From JANLTP01 sp031363055 (lineage in GTDB: Bacteria; Pseudomonadota; Gammaproteobacteria; Burkholderiales; Burkholderiaceae_E), in the NCBI GenBank assembly GCA_031363055.1, contig JANLTP010000089.1, forward strand, positions 1 to 24,056: a stretch of DNA of 24,056 nt. The letters run 5' to 3'. Both the position numbers and the translations under genes were made by a program. Below the pieces are notes generated by a model. That model was given only the letters and a program-made list of their open reading frames with translations, ran no database searches and was not told the DNA's origin. Positions 1-7,903 of this stretch are shown here, in pieces (the first letter of the stretch is position 1; the number at the start of each line of letters is the position of its first letter).

Positions 1-158
1 CTGCCGCCGACCGGAAACGGCACGACCAGGCGGATCGGCCTGACCGGGTATTCGTCAGCGCGCGCGGTCTGGCCGAACGACCATGCGATCGCCAGACCAA
101 GCCCGGCCGCCAGTGTTAGTGCGACCCGACGCAGTTGCCGATACCGGTGCCGACTCAA
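1..158 (-). CDS. Bug/TctC-family tripartite tricarboxylate transporter substrate-binding protein, N-terminal part
   Basis: Reading the minus strand gives about 52 residues before the window edge: an Arg-rich start, a hydrophobic stretch (VALTLAAGLGLAIAW), a probable signal peptidase site at TARA/D, then DEYPVRPIRLVVPFPVGG. The Y-P-x-[KR]-P-I-[RK]-[LF]-[VI]-V-P-[FY] block after a signal peptide is the hallmark N-terminus of Bug (TctC-type) periplasmic solute-binding proteins, which usually bind carboxylic acids. The only plausible start is a TTG at 158-156 overlapping the stop of the upstream thiolase (TTGA overlap), so the gene is probably translationally coupled and last visible in that operon. 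It may deliver the acid that the adjacent CoA-dependent enzymes degrade; that link is inference. The remaining roughly 270 residues lie outside the window. Confidence 0.85.
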   Translation of the reverse strand, partial: MSRHRYRQLRRVALTLAAGLGLAIAWSFGQTARADEYPVRPIRLVVPFPVGG

Positions 159-1327
159 CTGTAGATCTCGAACAAGCCGGCGCCACCCTGCCCGCCACCG
201 ATGCACATGGTCACCACGCCCCACTTCGCTTTACGGCGACGCCCTTCGAGCAGGATATGGCCGGACAGGCGCGCACCGGTCATGCCAAACGGATGACCAA
301 TGGCAATCGAGCCGCCATTGACGTTGAATTTGGCTGGATCAATATCGAGCTTGTCGCGGCTGTACAGACACTGGCTGGCAAACGCTTCGTTCAATTCCCA
401 AAGGTCGATATCATCGATCTTCAGGCCATGGCGCTTGAGCAATTTCGGAATCGCAAACACCGGGCCGATACCCATTTCGTCGGGCTCGCAACCCGCTGCT
501 GCCCAGGCGACGAAGCGGCCCAGCGGTTGCAGGCCACGTTTCTCGGCGAGCTTAGCCTCCATCAGCACCACTGCAGCGGCGCCATCCGAGAGTTGGCTGG
601 CATTGCCCGCCGTGACAAAGTTGCCAGGCCCCTTGATCGGTTCAAGTTTGGCGAGCCCTTCGAGCGTGGTGTCCGGGCGATTGCATTCATCGCGGGTCAC
701 CGTGTAGTCAACGATTGACTCGGCCTTGGTGTTCTTATCGACCACTTTCATGCGCGTGGCCATCGGCACGATCTCGTCATTGAACTTGCCGGCTGCCTGG
801 GCGGCTGCCATGCGGCGTTGCGACTCTAGCGAGAACTCATCCTGATACTCACGCGAGAGCTTGTAGCGCTTGGCGACGATATCGGCGGTATCGATCATGG
901 CCATATAAATCGCCGGGGCAATTTTCAGCAATTCGGGATCCAGTGCTTCCTTGGGCATCGCGCCGCCGGGAACGGAAATGCTCTCGACGCCGCCAGCGAC
1001 GACACAGTCGGCACCGTCACCGCGAATGTGATTGGCAGCCATGGCAATCGATTGCAAACCGGAGGAACAAAAGCGATTGATCGAGACACCGGCAGTGGTC
1101 ACCGGCAGGCCGGCCAACAGCGCGGCCTGACGACCGATGTTCGGCGATAAATGCGCGCAGTTACCGAGGTACGAGTCCTCGACGAAGTCCTTCTCGACGC
1201 CGGAGCGCTCGACCGCATGTTTGATCGCATGGGCGGCCATTGACATGGGTGCGGTGATATTGAATCCGCCTCGGCCTGACTTGGCCAGACCGGTTCGGGC
1301 ATAGGAAACGATGACAGCTTCGCGCAT
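155..1327 (-). CDS. acetyl-CoA C-acyltransferase (thiolase), copy A
   Basis: A 390-residue thiolase of normal family length. It catalyses CoA-dependent cleavage of 3-ketoacyl-CoA (or the reverse condensation), the last step of beta-oxidation. Visible catalytic residues: nucleophile Cys87 in NRFCSSGLQ, His345 in IAIGHPFGMTG and Cys375 in MCIGGGQGG; the NEAFA loop is at 313-317. ATG at 1327 is preceded by a good ribosome site (GAGGAG within 1335-1343). It lies 66 bp downstream of the glycosyltransferase gene and overlaps the following Bug receptor start by 4 bp. It is a paralogue of the thiolase at 5509-6669; the C-terminal half is far more alike than the N-terminal half, with a 34-base exactly identical stretch (346-379 here, 6448-6481 there). 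Whether it is degradative or biosynthetic cannot be read from sequence, but the hydratase upstream favours degradation. Confidence 0.95.
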   Translation of the reverse strand: MREAVIVSYARTGLAKSGRGGFNITAPMSMAAHAIKHAVERSGVEKDFVEDSYLGNCAHLSPNIGRQAALLAGLPVTTAGVSINRFCSSGLQSIAMAANHIRGDGADCVVAGGVESISVPGGAMPKEALDPELLKIAPAIYMAMIDTADIVAKRYKLSREYQDEFSLESQRRMAAAQAAGKFNDEIVPMATRMKVVDKNTKAESIVDYTVTRDECNRPDTTLEGLAKLEPIKGPGNFVTAGNASQLSDGAAAVVLMEAKLAEKRGLQPLGRFVAWAAAGCEPDEMGIGPVFAIPKLLKRHGLKIDDIDLWELNEAFASQCLYSRDKLDIDPAKFNVNGGSIAIGHPFGMTGARLSGHILLEGRRRKAKWGVVTMCIGGGQGGAGLFEIYS

Positions 1328-1393
1328 GGGACTTGCTCCTCGTGATGGGTTCTGATTCGACTCTACTATGACTATGTTATCGCTTGCGCCCGA

Positions 1394-3418
1394 TCATGGC
1401 GTGGCCGATCGCAGATCATAAAGCTCTGCATCGCCGCGCTCGGTGGCGTCGCGCCACAACGACGGGTCAACCAACTTGCCCTGCGCACGAATCCAGCTTG
1501 TGACCTCGGAGCCGGCCTGATCGGCGCCAAGCCGGCGGCTTAACTGCAATACATCATTGAGCATGGCGAAGCGCACTTGGCCCTGATCGACCATGCGGCG
1601 CAAGCTGTCTGGCGTGGTGGCTGGATCGAGTCCGTGATAGCCGCCGCGCGCCATGACCGCGTCACCGGTCCGAATGATGATCGGCGCTGCCCAATGGGTG
1701 GTGGACGTCGCCAGTAGAAACTGATGGCCCGCGGCTGAGCCCTGCGACAAAGTGCCGGTCGCTGGGCTGGATATAGCCTTGCGCTGGCTCTTGAGGAACT
1801 CGATCAGGCGGGTCTGTTCCGGCAGTTGACCGAAACGCAGCAGACCGGCTGCGATCGGATCGCGGGTCAGGGCTTGCCAGCGATACAAGTCGGCTGAGGG
1901 CAAGACACCCGGCGCAGGCACCCGAACGCTACTCAGACTCCAGATCGTCGGTAGCAGCAGCAAGGCCATGCCGCTCGCCATCAGGGCGACACTGTCGAGA
2001 CGCTTTGCGCTGCGCGCTGCCATGAATCGCGACATCAGCAACGTCGCAGCCGATGCCAGCAGGGTCGCCAGCAGCGCCGCATGAATGAATGCGAGCCAGG
2101 CTTCGCGTTGTGACCACAGCGATGCGATCGACTGCCAACCCATGGCACTCATTTGTACATAAATCTGCCAGCCGCCCAGCGCCAGAGGCAAGACCGGTAG
2201 CAGCCAGCCAGCGAGGCGTCGGTGCGCACCACGAAGCGCCCACAGCTTGGCACCGGCCATCGCAGCGAGTACGGCCAGCACCGGCGCCAGGGTGGCCAGA
2301 TAATAAAAGTGAATGATGCCGCCTAGATAACTGTAGATGAGCCAATAAGTAAGCAACCAACCAATCCACAGACAGAGGGAAATCTCGCGACGGTGCGCCA
2401 GTTGCACGACCTTGATATCGTCGGTCGCCAGGGGCCGCGACGACCCGCCGAACTGCTGCACGACCCATGCCGCAAGCCCGAACAACAACACCGGCAGGAA
2501 CCAGCCGATCTGCGCGGCCAATTGGCCACTCCACAAGCGCAGCGGACCGGTAGCGCTACGCACAAACATTCGCAAGCGCAGCTCGCGAACGGTTGAACGA
2601 GTATCAGCGCCGGGTTCAACCGTTGGCTGCCCGGCGGCCCGATCGCCCGCCGAAAATAACCGGCTCATGGCATTGTGTCCGAGGATCAGCTCAAACACGG
2701 AATTGCTGCGGCTGCTGCCGATGTAGGGCCGCTGATCAGCCGGCGTCAGTTGCACCACAGTCGCCCATGACAACGATATCAACAGCAACACCACCGAGGA
2801 CACGGCCAGATCGCGAATCCGCGAGACCAGTGGCTTTTTCGCCATGGTGATGTACAACAGCACGAACACCGGCAGCAACAGCACACCGGCCAGCATTTTG
2901 ACGTTAAAGGCAACACCGACCAGCACCATCGCCAAAATCAGAATCTTGGCGCTGCTCTCTTCGGTGGCCTTGAGCATGGCCCAGGCGGCCAACAACAACA
3001 CCAGCACCAGCGCGCTGTCCGTATTGTTGGTGCGATTCACGGCCACCGAGACCGGCATCAGCGCAAACAATAACGCTGCAATCAAAGCGATGCCGACACC
3101 AAAATTACGCTTGACCAGGTGATAGAGCAGCGCTACCGATACAACGCCCATCAGCGCCTGCGGCAACAACAGGGCCAGCGACTGAAAACCGAACAGTTTG
3201 ACGCTGGCGACCTGTAACCAAAGGGCCAGCGGCGGCTTGTCGACCGAGATAAAGCCGGCCGGATCGAAGGCGACATAAAAGAGGTTGTGCCAACTGATCG
3301 ACATGCTGCGTACGGCCGCCGTGTAGTAGTCGGCGCCCCAGCCGTTTTGTTCGAGACCAGTGACCCGCAGTGCCAGAGCCAGCGCCAGGATAACCAGCAA
3401 GGCCAGATTGGCCTTCAA
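1394..3418 (-). CDS. YkcA/YkcB-like polytopic membrane glycosyltransferase (GT39/PMT_2 superfamily)
   Basis: A 674-residue integral membrane protein with a hydrophobic N-terminal segment, about ten or more further membrane spans, and a C-terminal soluble domain after about residue 505. Motifs I recognise from the YkcB-like putative mannosyltransferase family: SVDKPPLALWLQ (58-69), NRTNNTDSAL (128-137), FNVKMLAGVLLLP (171-183), RPYIGSSRSN (230-239), HFYYLATLAPVLA (370-382) and, in the tail, GGYHGLDP (592-599). Such enzymes use polyprenyl-phosphate sugars and transfer the sugar outside the membrane; donor and acceptor here are unknown. The start is a TTG only 2 bases after the hydratase stop, with GGAAGG just upstream inside the hydratase gene, so it is co-translated with a beta-oxidation gene. 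A cell-envelope enzyme between hydratase and thiolase is unexpected. Confidence 0.85.
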   Translation of the reverse strand: MKANLALLVILALALALRVTGLEQNGWGADYYTAAVRSMSISWHNLFYVAFDPAGFISVDKPPLALWLQVASVKLFGFQSLALLLPQALMGVVSVALLYHLVKRNFGVGIALIAALLFALMPVSVAVNRTNNTDSALVLVLLLAAWAMLKATEESSAKILILAMVLVGVAFNVKMLAGVLLLPVFVLLYITMAKKPLVSRIRDLAVSSVVLLLISLSWATVVQLTPADQRPYIGSSRSNSVFELILGHNAMSRLFSAGDRAAGQPTVEPGADTRSTVRELRLRMFVRSATGPLRLWSGQLAAQIGWFLPVLLFGLAAWVVQQFGGSSRPLATDDIKVVQLAHRREISLCLWIGWLLTYWLIYSYLGGIIHFYYLATLAPVLAVLAAMAGAKLWALRGAHRRLAGWLLPVLPLALGGWQIYVQMSAMGWQSIASLWSQREAWLAFIHAALLATLLASAATLLMSRFMAARSAKRLDSVALMASGMALLLLPTIWSLSSVRVPAPGVLPSADLYRWQALTRDPIAAGLLRFGQLPEQTRLIEFLKSQRKAISSPATGTLSQGSAAGHQFLLATSTTHWAAPIIIRTGDAVMARGGYHGLDPATTPDSLRRMVDQGQVRFAMLNDVLQLSRRLGADQAGSEVTSWIRAQGKLVDPSLWRDATERGDAELYDLRSATP

Positions 3419-3420
3419 GC

Positions 3421-4194
3421 TCAGCGACCCTTCCAGTTCGGCGCGCGTTTCTCGGCGAACGCTTTCGGTCCTTCAACAAAGTCTTCGCTGTCGCGCAACT
3501 TCAGCACCGAGTCATAGTTGGTTTGCATCGACTCTTGCAATGAAGCCATCGACAAGCTGCGATAGACGACGTCCTTGCTGGCCCGAATCGACAGCGGCGA
3601 GCAGGCGAGAATCTGTTGCGCCCAAGCCAGCGTGCGGGGCATCAGTTGCTCATGCGCCACCACTTCATTGACGAAGCCCAGCTCGAAGCCCTCTTGCGCG
3701 GGCACATGCCGGCCGGTCAGGATCATGCCCAAAGCGCGCTTGGATCCGATCTGGCGCGGCAGGCGGTTCAGCCCCCCGGCCAGCGCTGCGAGGCCCACTT
3801 TCGGTTCGGGCAATGCGAAGACCGCGCGCTCGGAGGCAATGATCAGATCACAAGCCAACGCAATCTCGAAGCCACCACCCATCGCCACGCCGTTGACGGC
3901 GGCGATGACTGGCTTGGTCAAATCAAACCTAGACGTCAATCCGCCAAAGCCTCGCGGCATGGCTGGCCGCGCGCCGCCCTCGGCCTGGTAGCGCAGATCG
4001 TTGCCGGCACTGAACCCCTTGCCCTCGCCAGTGATGATGGCGACCCACAGATCGTCGTCGGCGGCAAACTCATCGAACACGCGACCGAGTTCAAGATTGG
4101 CCGGCGGATGCATGGCATTGAGGCGGTCCGGGCGATTCAGCCGAACCGTCAGGATGTGATTGGTTTTTTCAAGCAGACAAAATTCGGTTTTCAT
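3421..4194 (-). CDS. enoyl-CoA hydratase/isomerase (crotonase) family protein
   Basis: A 257-residue crotonase, normal for the family. It should add water across an enoyl-CoA double bond, or carry out a related crotonase reaction. The oxyanion-hole segments are visible: FSAGNDL (61-67) and AMGGGFEIALACDL (104-117). Glu110 and Glu130 (ALPEPKVG) sit where the two catalytic glutamates of true hydratases lie. C-terminal KAFAEKRAPNWKG is a typical crotonase end. ATG at 4194 has AGGAA six bases upstream (4201-4205). It is the second gene of the minus operon, 73 bp after the APH-like phosphotransferase, and the glycosyltransferase starts 2 bases past its stop. CaiD-like (crotonobetainyl-CoA) activity cannot be excluded; I keep the call generic. 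Confidence 0.93.
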   Translation of the reverse strand: MKTEFCLLEKTNHILTVRLNRPDRLNAMHPPANLELGRVFDEFAADDDLWVAIITGEGKGFSAGNDLRYQAEGGARPAMPRGFGGLTSRFDLTKPVIAAVNGVAMGGGFEIALACDLIIASERAVFALPEPKVGLAALAGGLNRLPRQIGSKRALGMILTGRHVPAQEGFELGFVNEVVAHEQLMPRTLAWAQQILACSPLSIRASKDVVYRSLSMASLQESMQTNYDSVLKLRDSEDFVEGPKAFAEKRAPNWKGR

Positions 4195-4218
4195 GGAGGG
4201 TTCCTGGAACGGTTATGT

Positions 4219-4250
4219 TTCGGTGTCGTACTGAAATTCGGTGTCGACAC
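4219..4250. promoter_or_regulatory. direct repeat plus palindrome upstream of the enoyl-CoA hydratase; candidate operator
   Basis: The 73-bp spacer between the phosphotransferase and hydratase genes contains TTCGGTGTCG twice (4219-4228 and 4237-4246, 18 bp apart). The second copy is part of the perfect 10-bp palindrome GTGTCGACAC (4241-4250), flanked by TTCG on the left and GAA on the right. This could be a regulator site, a remnant duplication, or chance. No regulator gene is visible in the window. Confidence 0.25.
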
Positions 4251-4267
4251 GAAATGTTTTGACTGGC

Positions 4268-5371
4268 TCAAACCTTACGGGCAATCAGTCGCTCGACCGC
4301 CTGCGCTGCGGCGCTCAAGGATCGATCGATCGTTGAGCGCAAACCGTCCATGTCGACGCCGACGGTACTCTTCTTGCCTTCGCAATAACGGGCATAGACC
4401 CCATGAACAATCGCCGCAGATTTCCAGTGATTAAAGCCGAGGTAATAGTCGAGCATTGACAGATCGCGACCGGTGCGTTGTGCATAGCGCTCGGTCAATT
4501 CGAGCCGGCTGGGGAAGCCCGCCACGGCCGTCGGACGAATCCCGCGCGGCGACGGCGGATCGGCAGGTTCGGCCCATTGGTTCAGCGCATAGGCAAGGTC
4601 CGCCAACGGATCACCAAGGGTTGAGATTTCCCAGTCAACCACGGCTGCGATCGAACCGTCAGCTCCGAACAGACAGTTATGAGGTCCGTAGTCGCCGTGA
4701 ACGATGCGCGCCGGGCCTTGATCCGGCATGTTTTCAAGCAGATATCTCTGCAGTTCATGCGCACGGGGATCGTCATACTGAGCACCGACAATCGACGCAT
4801 TCCAGGAGCGATACCAGGTCTTTAACTGGCGGCCGATGTAGTCGGTCTTCTTGCCCAAATCCGACAGGCCGACCGCGTCCGGGTCAATCGAATGCAGTTC
4901 CGCCAACACATCGATAAATGAATGCGCGGCGCGTTCACGCAAGGCCAGTGGCAGCCAGCGCTCGGTATCGTCAACGTTATAAAGCGGATGCCCGTTGATC
5001 AGTCCCATGACGTAAAAGTGCGCGCCGGTGACCGACGGATCTTCACAGAATCCCAAGGCCGGCGGCACCGGTACGCCGGTCGCTCCGAGCGCACTGATGA
5101 TCGCCCACTCGCGCCCCATGTCGTGAGCCTTTGGCAACAGCTCACCCATGGGCGGGCGCCGGATCACCGCTTGATTGCCCTGTGCATCTTCAATCAAATA
5201 GGTAAGATTTGAATGACCGCCTTCGAGTTTGAGCCACTGCAAGGGCGGCCTGATTGCGGCGATATGCTGGCTGATCCAGGCTTCGACGGCGAGTACGTGG
5301 TAGCCCGGAATTTTGCCTGTCTGGAGATCACTGACGGAACCACTGACGGAACCACTGACGGAATCGCTCAC
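4268..5371 (-). CDS. APH-superfamily phosphotransferase (ACAD10/11-type, fatty-acid-operon associated)
   Basis: A 367-residue kinase-fold protein of the aminoglycoside/choline phosphotransferase superfamily. The Brenner-type catalytic motif HGDYGPHN is at 225-232 (Asp227, Asn232) and the metal-binding Asp246 is in VVDWEIST. The N-lobe has LEGGHSNLTYLI (49-60) and a conserved AVIRRPP (68-74). Bacterial homologues beside acyl-CoA dehydrogenases resemble the kinase domain of ACAD10/ACAD11, which phosphorylates 4-hydroxyacyl-CoAs; applying that here is inference. It is the first gene of the minus operon. The start appears to be GTG at 5371, without a strong ribosome site. Residues 2-15 (SDSVSGSVSGSVSD) are low-complexity and encoded by a 12-bp triplication, so the mature start region is unusual. 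Not a resistance gene by context. Confidence 0.88.
   Translation of the reverse strand: MSDSVSGSVSGSVSDLQTGKIPGYHVLAVEAWISQHIAAIRPPLQWLKLEGGHSNLTYLIEDAQGNQAVIRRPPMGELLPKAHDMGREWAIISALGATGVPVPPALGFCEDPSVTGAHFYVMGLINGHPLYNVDDTERWLPLALRERAAHSFIDVLAELHSIDPDAVGLSDLGKKTDYIGRQLKTWYRSWNASIVGAQYDDPRAHELQRYLLENMPDQGPARIVHGDYGPHNCLFGADGSIAAVVDWEISTLGDPLADLAYALNQWAEPADPPSPRGIRPTAVAGFPSRLELTERYAQRTGRDLSMLDYYLGFNHWKSAAIVHGVYARYCEGKKSTVGVDMDGLRSTIDRSLSAAAQAVERLIARKV
5329..5364. repeat. 12-bp tandem repeat, three copies, in-frame in the phosphotransferase N-terminus
   Basis: Units CACTGACGGAAC at 5329-5340 and 5341-5352 are identical and the third (5353-5364) differs only in its last base. On the coding strand each unit adds four residues (GSVS). 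The unit length is a multiple of three, so copy-number change would keep the reading frame. Confidence 0.9.
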
Positions 5372-5508
5372 AAGTATGGACTCTGAAGAAAATCGATTTT
5401 GACGTAAAAAGCGAAATATTGACGGTTAAATTCAAGCAGCACAAACCGGGATGGATGTACCATTTCGCCAGTTGACCCACTAAACACTTACACATCGAGG
5501 AGAACACG
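5372..5508. promoter_or_regulatory. divergent promoter region between the two catabolic operons
   Basis: The 137-bp spacer separates the minus operon (starting 5371) from the plus operon (starting 5509), so promoters for both should lie here. It is locally AT-richer than its surroundings, especially 5380-5430, and holds two TTGACG words about 20 bp apart. I could not pair them with a convincing -10 at 16-18 bp. A clear Shine-Dalgarno (GAGGAG, 5497-5502) serves the plus-strand thiolase. Confidence 0.4.
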
Positions 5509-6669
5509 ATGCGGCAAGCAGTAATCGTTTCCTATGCGCGTACCGGACTGGCCAAGGCCGGACGCGGCGGCTTCAACAACACCGCCAACATGACCATTCT
5601 CGGACATGCCATCGAACATGCAGTGGCACGCTCGAAGGTTGATCCAGCCGAGGTCGAGGATGTCGTCGCCGGTTGCGTCGCCGCCCACGGTAACGTCGGT
5701 CGTGCAGCGGCACTGTTAGCCGGTCTGCCGGTCACCACGGGTGGCGTCACCATTCACCGCGCCTGTTCGTCCGGCCTGAACGCCATTGCCCACGCCTCAC
5801 ATTACATTGTGCATGAAGGCGCCAGCGTCATGGTCGGCTGCGGCGTTGACTCGATCAGCTTTCAGGGCGGCGGTGGTGGCGGTCGCGACGATCGCCTGAC
5901 GGCCATGCATCCAGCCTTCTGGATGCCAATGATCGATACCGCCGACGTAGTCTCGGCGCGCTACAACATCAGCCGTGAATATCAGGATGAGTATTCGCTG
6001 CAGTCCCAAAAACTGATGGCGGCTGCACAAAAGGCCGGCAAGTTCAAGGACGAAATCATTTCGGTCAAGACCCAGATGAAAGTCATCGACAAGGTCACCA
6101 AGGCCGAATCATTTGTGGACGCCGTGGTCGATCGCGACGAATGCAATCGCCCGGATACCACCCTGGAAGGTCTGGCGAAACTCGAGCCGGTCAAGGGTCC
6201 GGGCAAGTTTGTGACCGCCGGTAACGCCAGCCAGCTCGCCGATGGCGCAGCCGCCGTGGTCGTCATGGAGGCCAAGGAGGCTGAGCGACGTGGCCTGCAA
6301 CCGCTGGGCGCCTTCAAGGGCTGGGTGGTGGCCGGTTGTGAACCCGATGAAATGGGTATCGGTCCGGTGTTCGCGATTCCGAAACTGTTGGCACGACACG
6401 GCTTGAAGATCGACGACATCGATCTTTGGGAACTCAACGAAGCCTTCGCCAGCCAGTGTCTGTACAGCCGCGACAAGCTCGGCATCGATCCGGCCAAGTT
6501 CAACGTCAACGGCGGCTCGATTGCGATCGGTCATCCGTTCGGCATGACCGGCGCGCGTCTGACCGGCCACGTACTCCTGGAAGGCAAACGTCGCGGCGCC
6601 AAACATGTGGTGGTGTCCATGTGTATTGGCGGCGGCATGGGTGGTGCCGGCTTGTTCGAAGTGTATTGA
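5509..6669 (+). CDS. acetyl-CoA C-acyltransferase (thiolase), copy B
   Basis: A 386-residue thiolase with complete catalytic machinery: Cys86 in HRACSSGLN, His342 in AIGHPFGMTG and Cys372 in MCIGGGMGG. It should cleave 3-ketoacyl-CoA with CoA. ATG 5509 has GAGGAG seven bases upstream, a strong start. It opens the plus-strand operon; the M20 amidohydrolase follows after 16 bp. Residues from about 197 onward are nearly identical to copy A (155-1327), whereas the first half is clearly diverged, e.g. around the substrate-lining region 52-135. A six-Gly run (120-125, in QGGGGGGRDD) is specific to this copy. Having two thiolases transcribed away from each other from adjacent operons suggests duplication followed by specialisation for different chain types. 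Confidence 0.96.
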   Translation: MRQAVIVSYARTGLAKAGRGGFNNTANMTILGHAIEHAVARSKVDPAEVEDVVAGCVAAHGNVGRAAALLAGLPVTTGGVTIHRACSSGLNAIAHASHYIVHEGASVMVGCGVDSISFQGGGGGGRDDRLTAMHPAFWMPMIDTADVVSARYNISREYQDEYSLQSQKLMAAAQKAGKFKDEIISVKTQMKVIDKVTKAESFVDAVVDRDECNRPDTTLEGLAKLEPVKGPGKFVTAGNASQLADGAAAVVVMEAKEAERRGLQPLGAFKGWVVAGCEPDEMGIGPVFAIPKLLARHGLKIDDIDLWELNEAFASQCLYSRDKLGIDPAKFNVNGGSIAIGHPFGMTGARLTGHVLLEGKRRGAKHVVVSMCIGGGMGGAGLFEVY

Positions 6670-6685
6670 TGCAGCACTGATCGCC

Positions 6686-7882
6686 ATGAACGCACCGCTG
6701 CCGCTACCTGCGCTCGATGACATTCGCGCCCACGAAGCCGAGATGGTGGCGATCCGCCACCAGATACACAGCAATCCCGAGCTTGCTTACGAGGAACATG
6801 CGACTTCCGACCTGGTAGCGGAGCGGCTGCAACGCTGGGGTTATGAAGTGCATCGCGGCTTGGGTGGCACTGGCGTAGTCGGCACCTTGCGCGTCGGCAC
6901 AAGCAAGCGCCGGGTCGGGTTGCGTGCCGATATGGATGCGCTGCCGATCACTGAAACCAGTGGTCGTCCGTGGTCGAGCAAGGTGTTCGGCAAGATGCAC
7001 GCCTGCGGCCATGATGGCCACACCGCCATGTTGCTGGCGGCGGCCCGTCATCTGGCTGCGACCCGCAAGTTCGACGGCTTTCTGCATCTGGTCTTTCAGC
7101 CGGCCGAAGAAGGGCTGGCCGGCGCCCGCAAAATGCTCGAGGACGGTTTTCTGGAGCTATTCCCCTGCGACGCCATGTTCGGCATGCACAACGCACCCGG
7201 TGTTGCCGAGGGCAAGTTTGCGCTGGTACCCGGTTATGCCATGGCCAGCGGCGATACCTGCATCATCAAAGTCAAGGGCGTCGGAGGTCATGGCGCGATG
7301 CCGCAATCGGCGGTCGATCCGGTCGTCGCCGGTGCGGCGATTGTCATGGCGCTGCAAAGCATCGTTTCGCGCAACGTGCCGCCGCTGCAAACTGCAATCA
7401 TCACCGTCGGTGCATTCCTGGCCGGCGACGCACCGAATGTCATTCCGGGAACGGCGGAACTGCGGCTGACGGTGCGCGCCATGCGCCCTGACATTCGCGA
7501 TCTGTTGGAGAAGCGCATCAACGAGATTGCGCAAGCGCAAGCCAGCGTGTTCGGCGCCACGGCCGAGGTCAACTACATTCGCCGTTACCCGGTTCTGAAC
7601 AACGATCCGCTGCAAACCGATTTTTGCAAAAGCGTCATTCGCGACTGGCTCGGCGAAGACGGTTTGATCGCGAACGCGGAACCGGTCACTGCGAGCGAGG
7701 ACTTTGCTTTTTTCCTCGAGAAGGTGCCGGGCTGCTACGTCAATATCGGTAACGGTGTTGGCAGCCAGGGCGGCTGCATGGTGCACAACTCCGGTTACGA
7801 TTTCAACGACCGGGTGTTATCGACCGGCGCCAGCTACTGGGTACGGCTGGCCCAAGCGTATTTGAATCCGAAGCCGATTTGA
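6686..7882 (+). CDS. M20 family amidohydrolase (hippurate hydrolase/IAA-amino acid hydrolase type)
   Basis: A 398-residue M20D-type metallopeptidase-fold amidohydrolase; such enzymes hydrolyse N-acyl amino acids (hippurate-like amides). Metal-site residues are visible: Cys107 and His109 in ACGHDGH, Glu141/Glu142 in FQPAEEG, His168 in GMHNAPG and His367 in VHNSGYDFND. A longer reading frame runs upstream to 6605, but it lies inside the thiolase gene, so I place the start at ATG 6686, 16 bp after the thiolase stop; MNAPLPLPALDDIRAHEAEM then fits normal family length. No strong Shine-Dalgarno is seen, so translation may be coupled. With the thiolase it suggests that an amide-conjugated acid is released and then degraded. 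The substrate is unknown. Confidence 0.92.
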   Translation: MNAPLPLPALDDIRAHEAEMVAIRHQIHSNPELAYEEHATSDLVAERLQRWGYEVHRGLGGTGVVGTLRVGTSKRRVGLRADMDALPITETSGRPWSSKVFGKMHACGHDGHTAMLLAAARHLAATRKFDGFLHLVFQPAEEGLAGARKMLEDGFLELFPCDAMFGMHNAPGVAEGKFALVPGYAMASGDTCIIKVKGVGGHGAMPQSAVDPVVAGAAIVMALQSIVSRNVPPLQTAIITVGAFLAGDAPNVIPGTAELRLTVRAMRPDIRDLLEKRINEIAQAQASVFGATAEVNYIRRYPVLNNDPLQTDFCKSVIRDWLGEDGLIANAEPVTASEDFAFFLEKVPGCYVNIGNGVGSQGGCMVHNSGYDFNDRVLSTGASYWVRLAQAYLNPKPI

Positions 7883-7886
7883 ATCC
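7861..7886. repeat. short direct repeat at the amidohydrolase 3' end
   Basis: TTTGAATCC occurs at 7861-7869 and again at 7878-7886, a 17-bp period that spans the stop codon of the amidohydrolase; a third degenerate TGAATC follows near 7897. Probably a small tandem duplication at the gene end. Confidence 0.6.
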
Positions 7887-7903
7887 CTGCCCCGTCTGAA
7901 TCA

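Noticed and set aside
83..718. 211-codon plus-strand frame over the thiolase copy A gene
   Set aside because: It lies antisense to the conserved C-terminal half of the thiolase; its counterpart over copy B (6109-6774, minus) has similar sequence simply because the two thiolases are similar. No family is recognisable.
3616..4434. 272-codon plus-strand frame crossing the hydratase and the phosphotransferase 3' end
   Set aside because: Antisense shadow of two strongly supported genes, with no domain and no ribosome site.
4268..5371. Aminoglycoside resistance kinase
   Set aside because: The fold matches, but the sequence type and beta-oxidation operon fit the ACAD10/11-like group; there is no resistance context.
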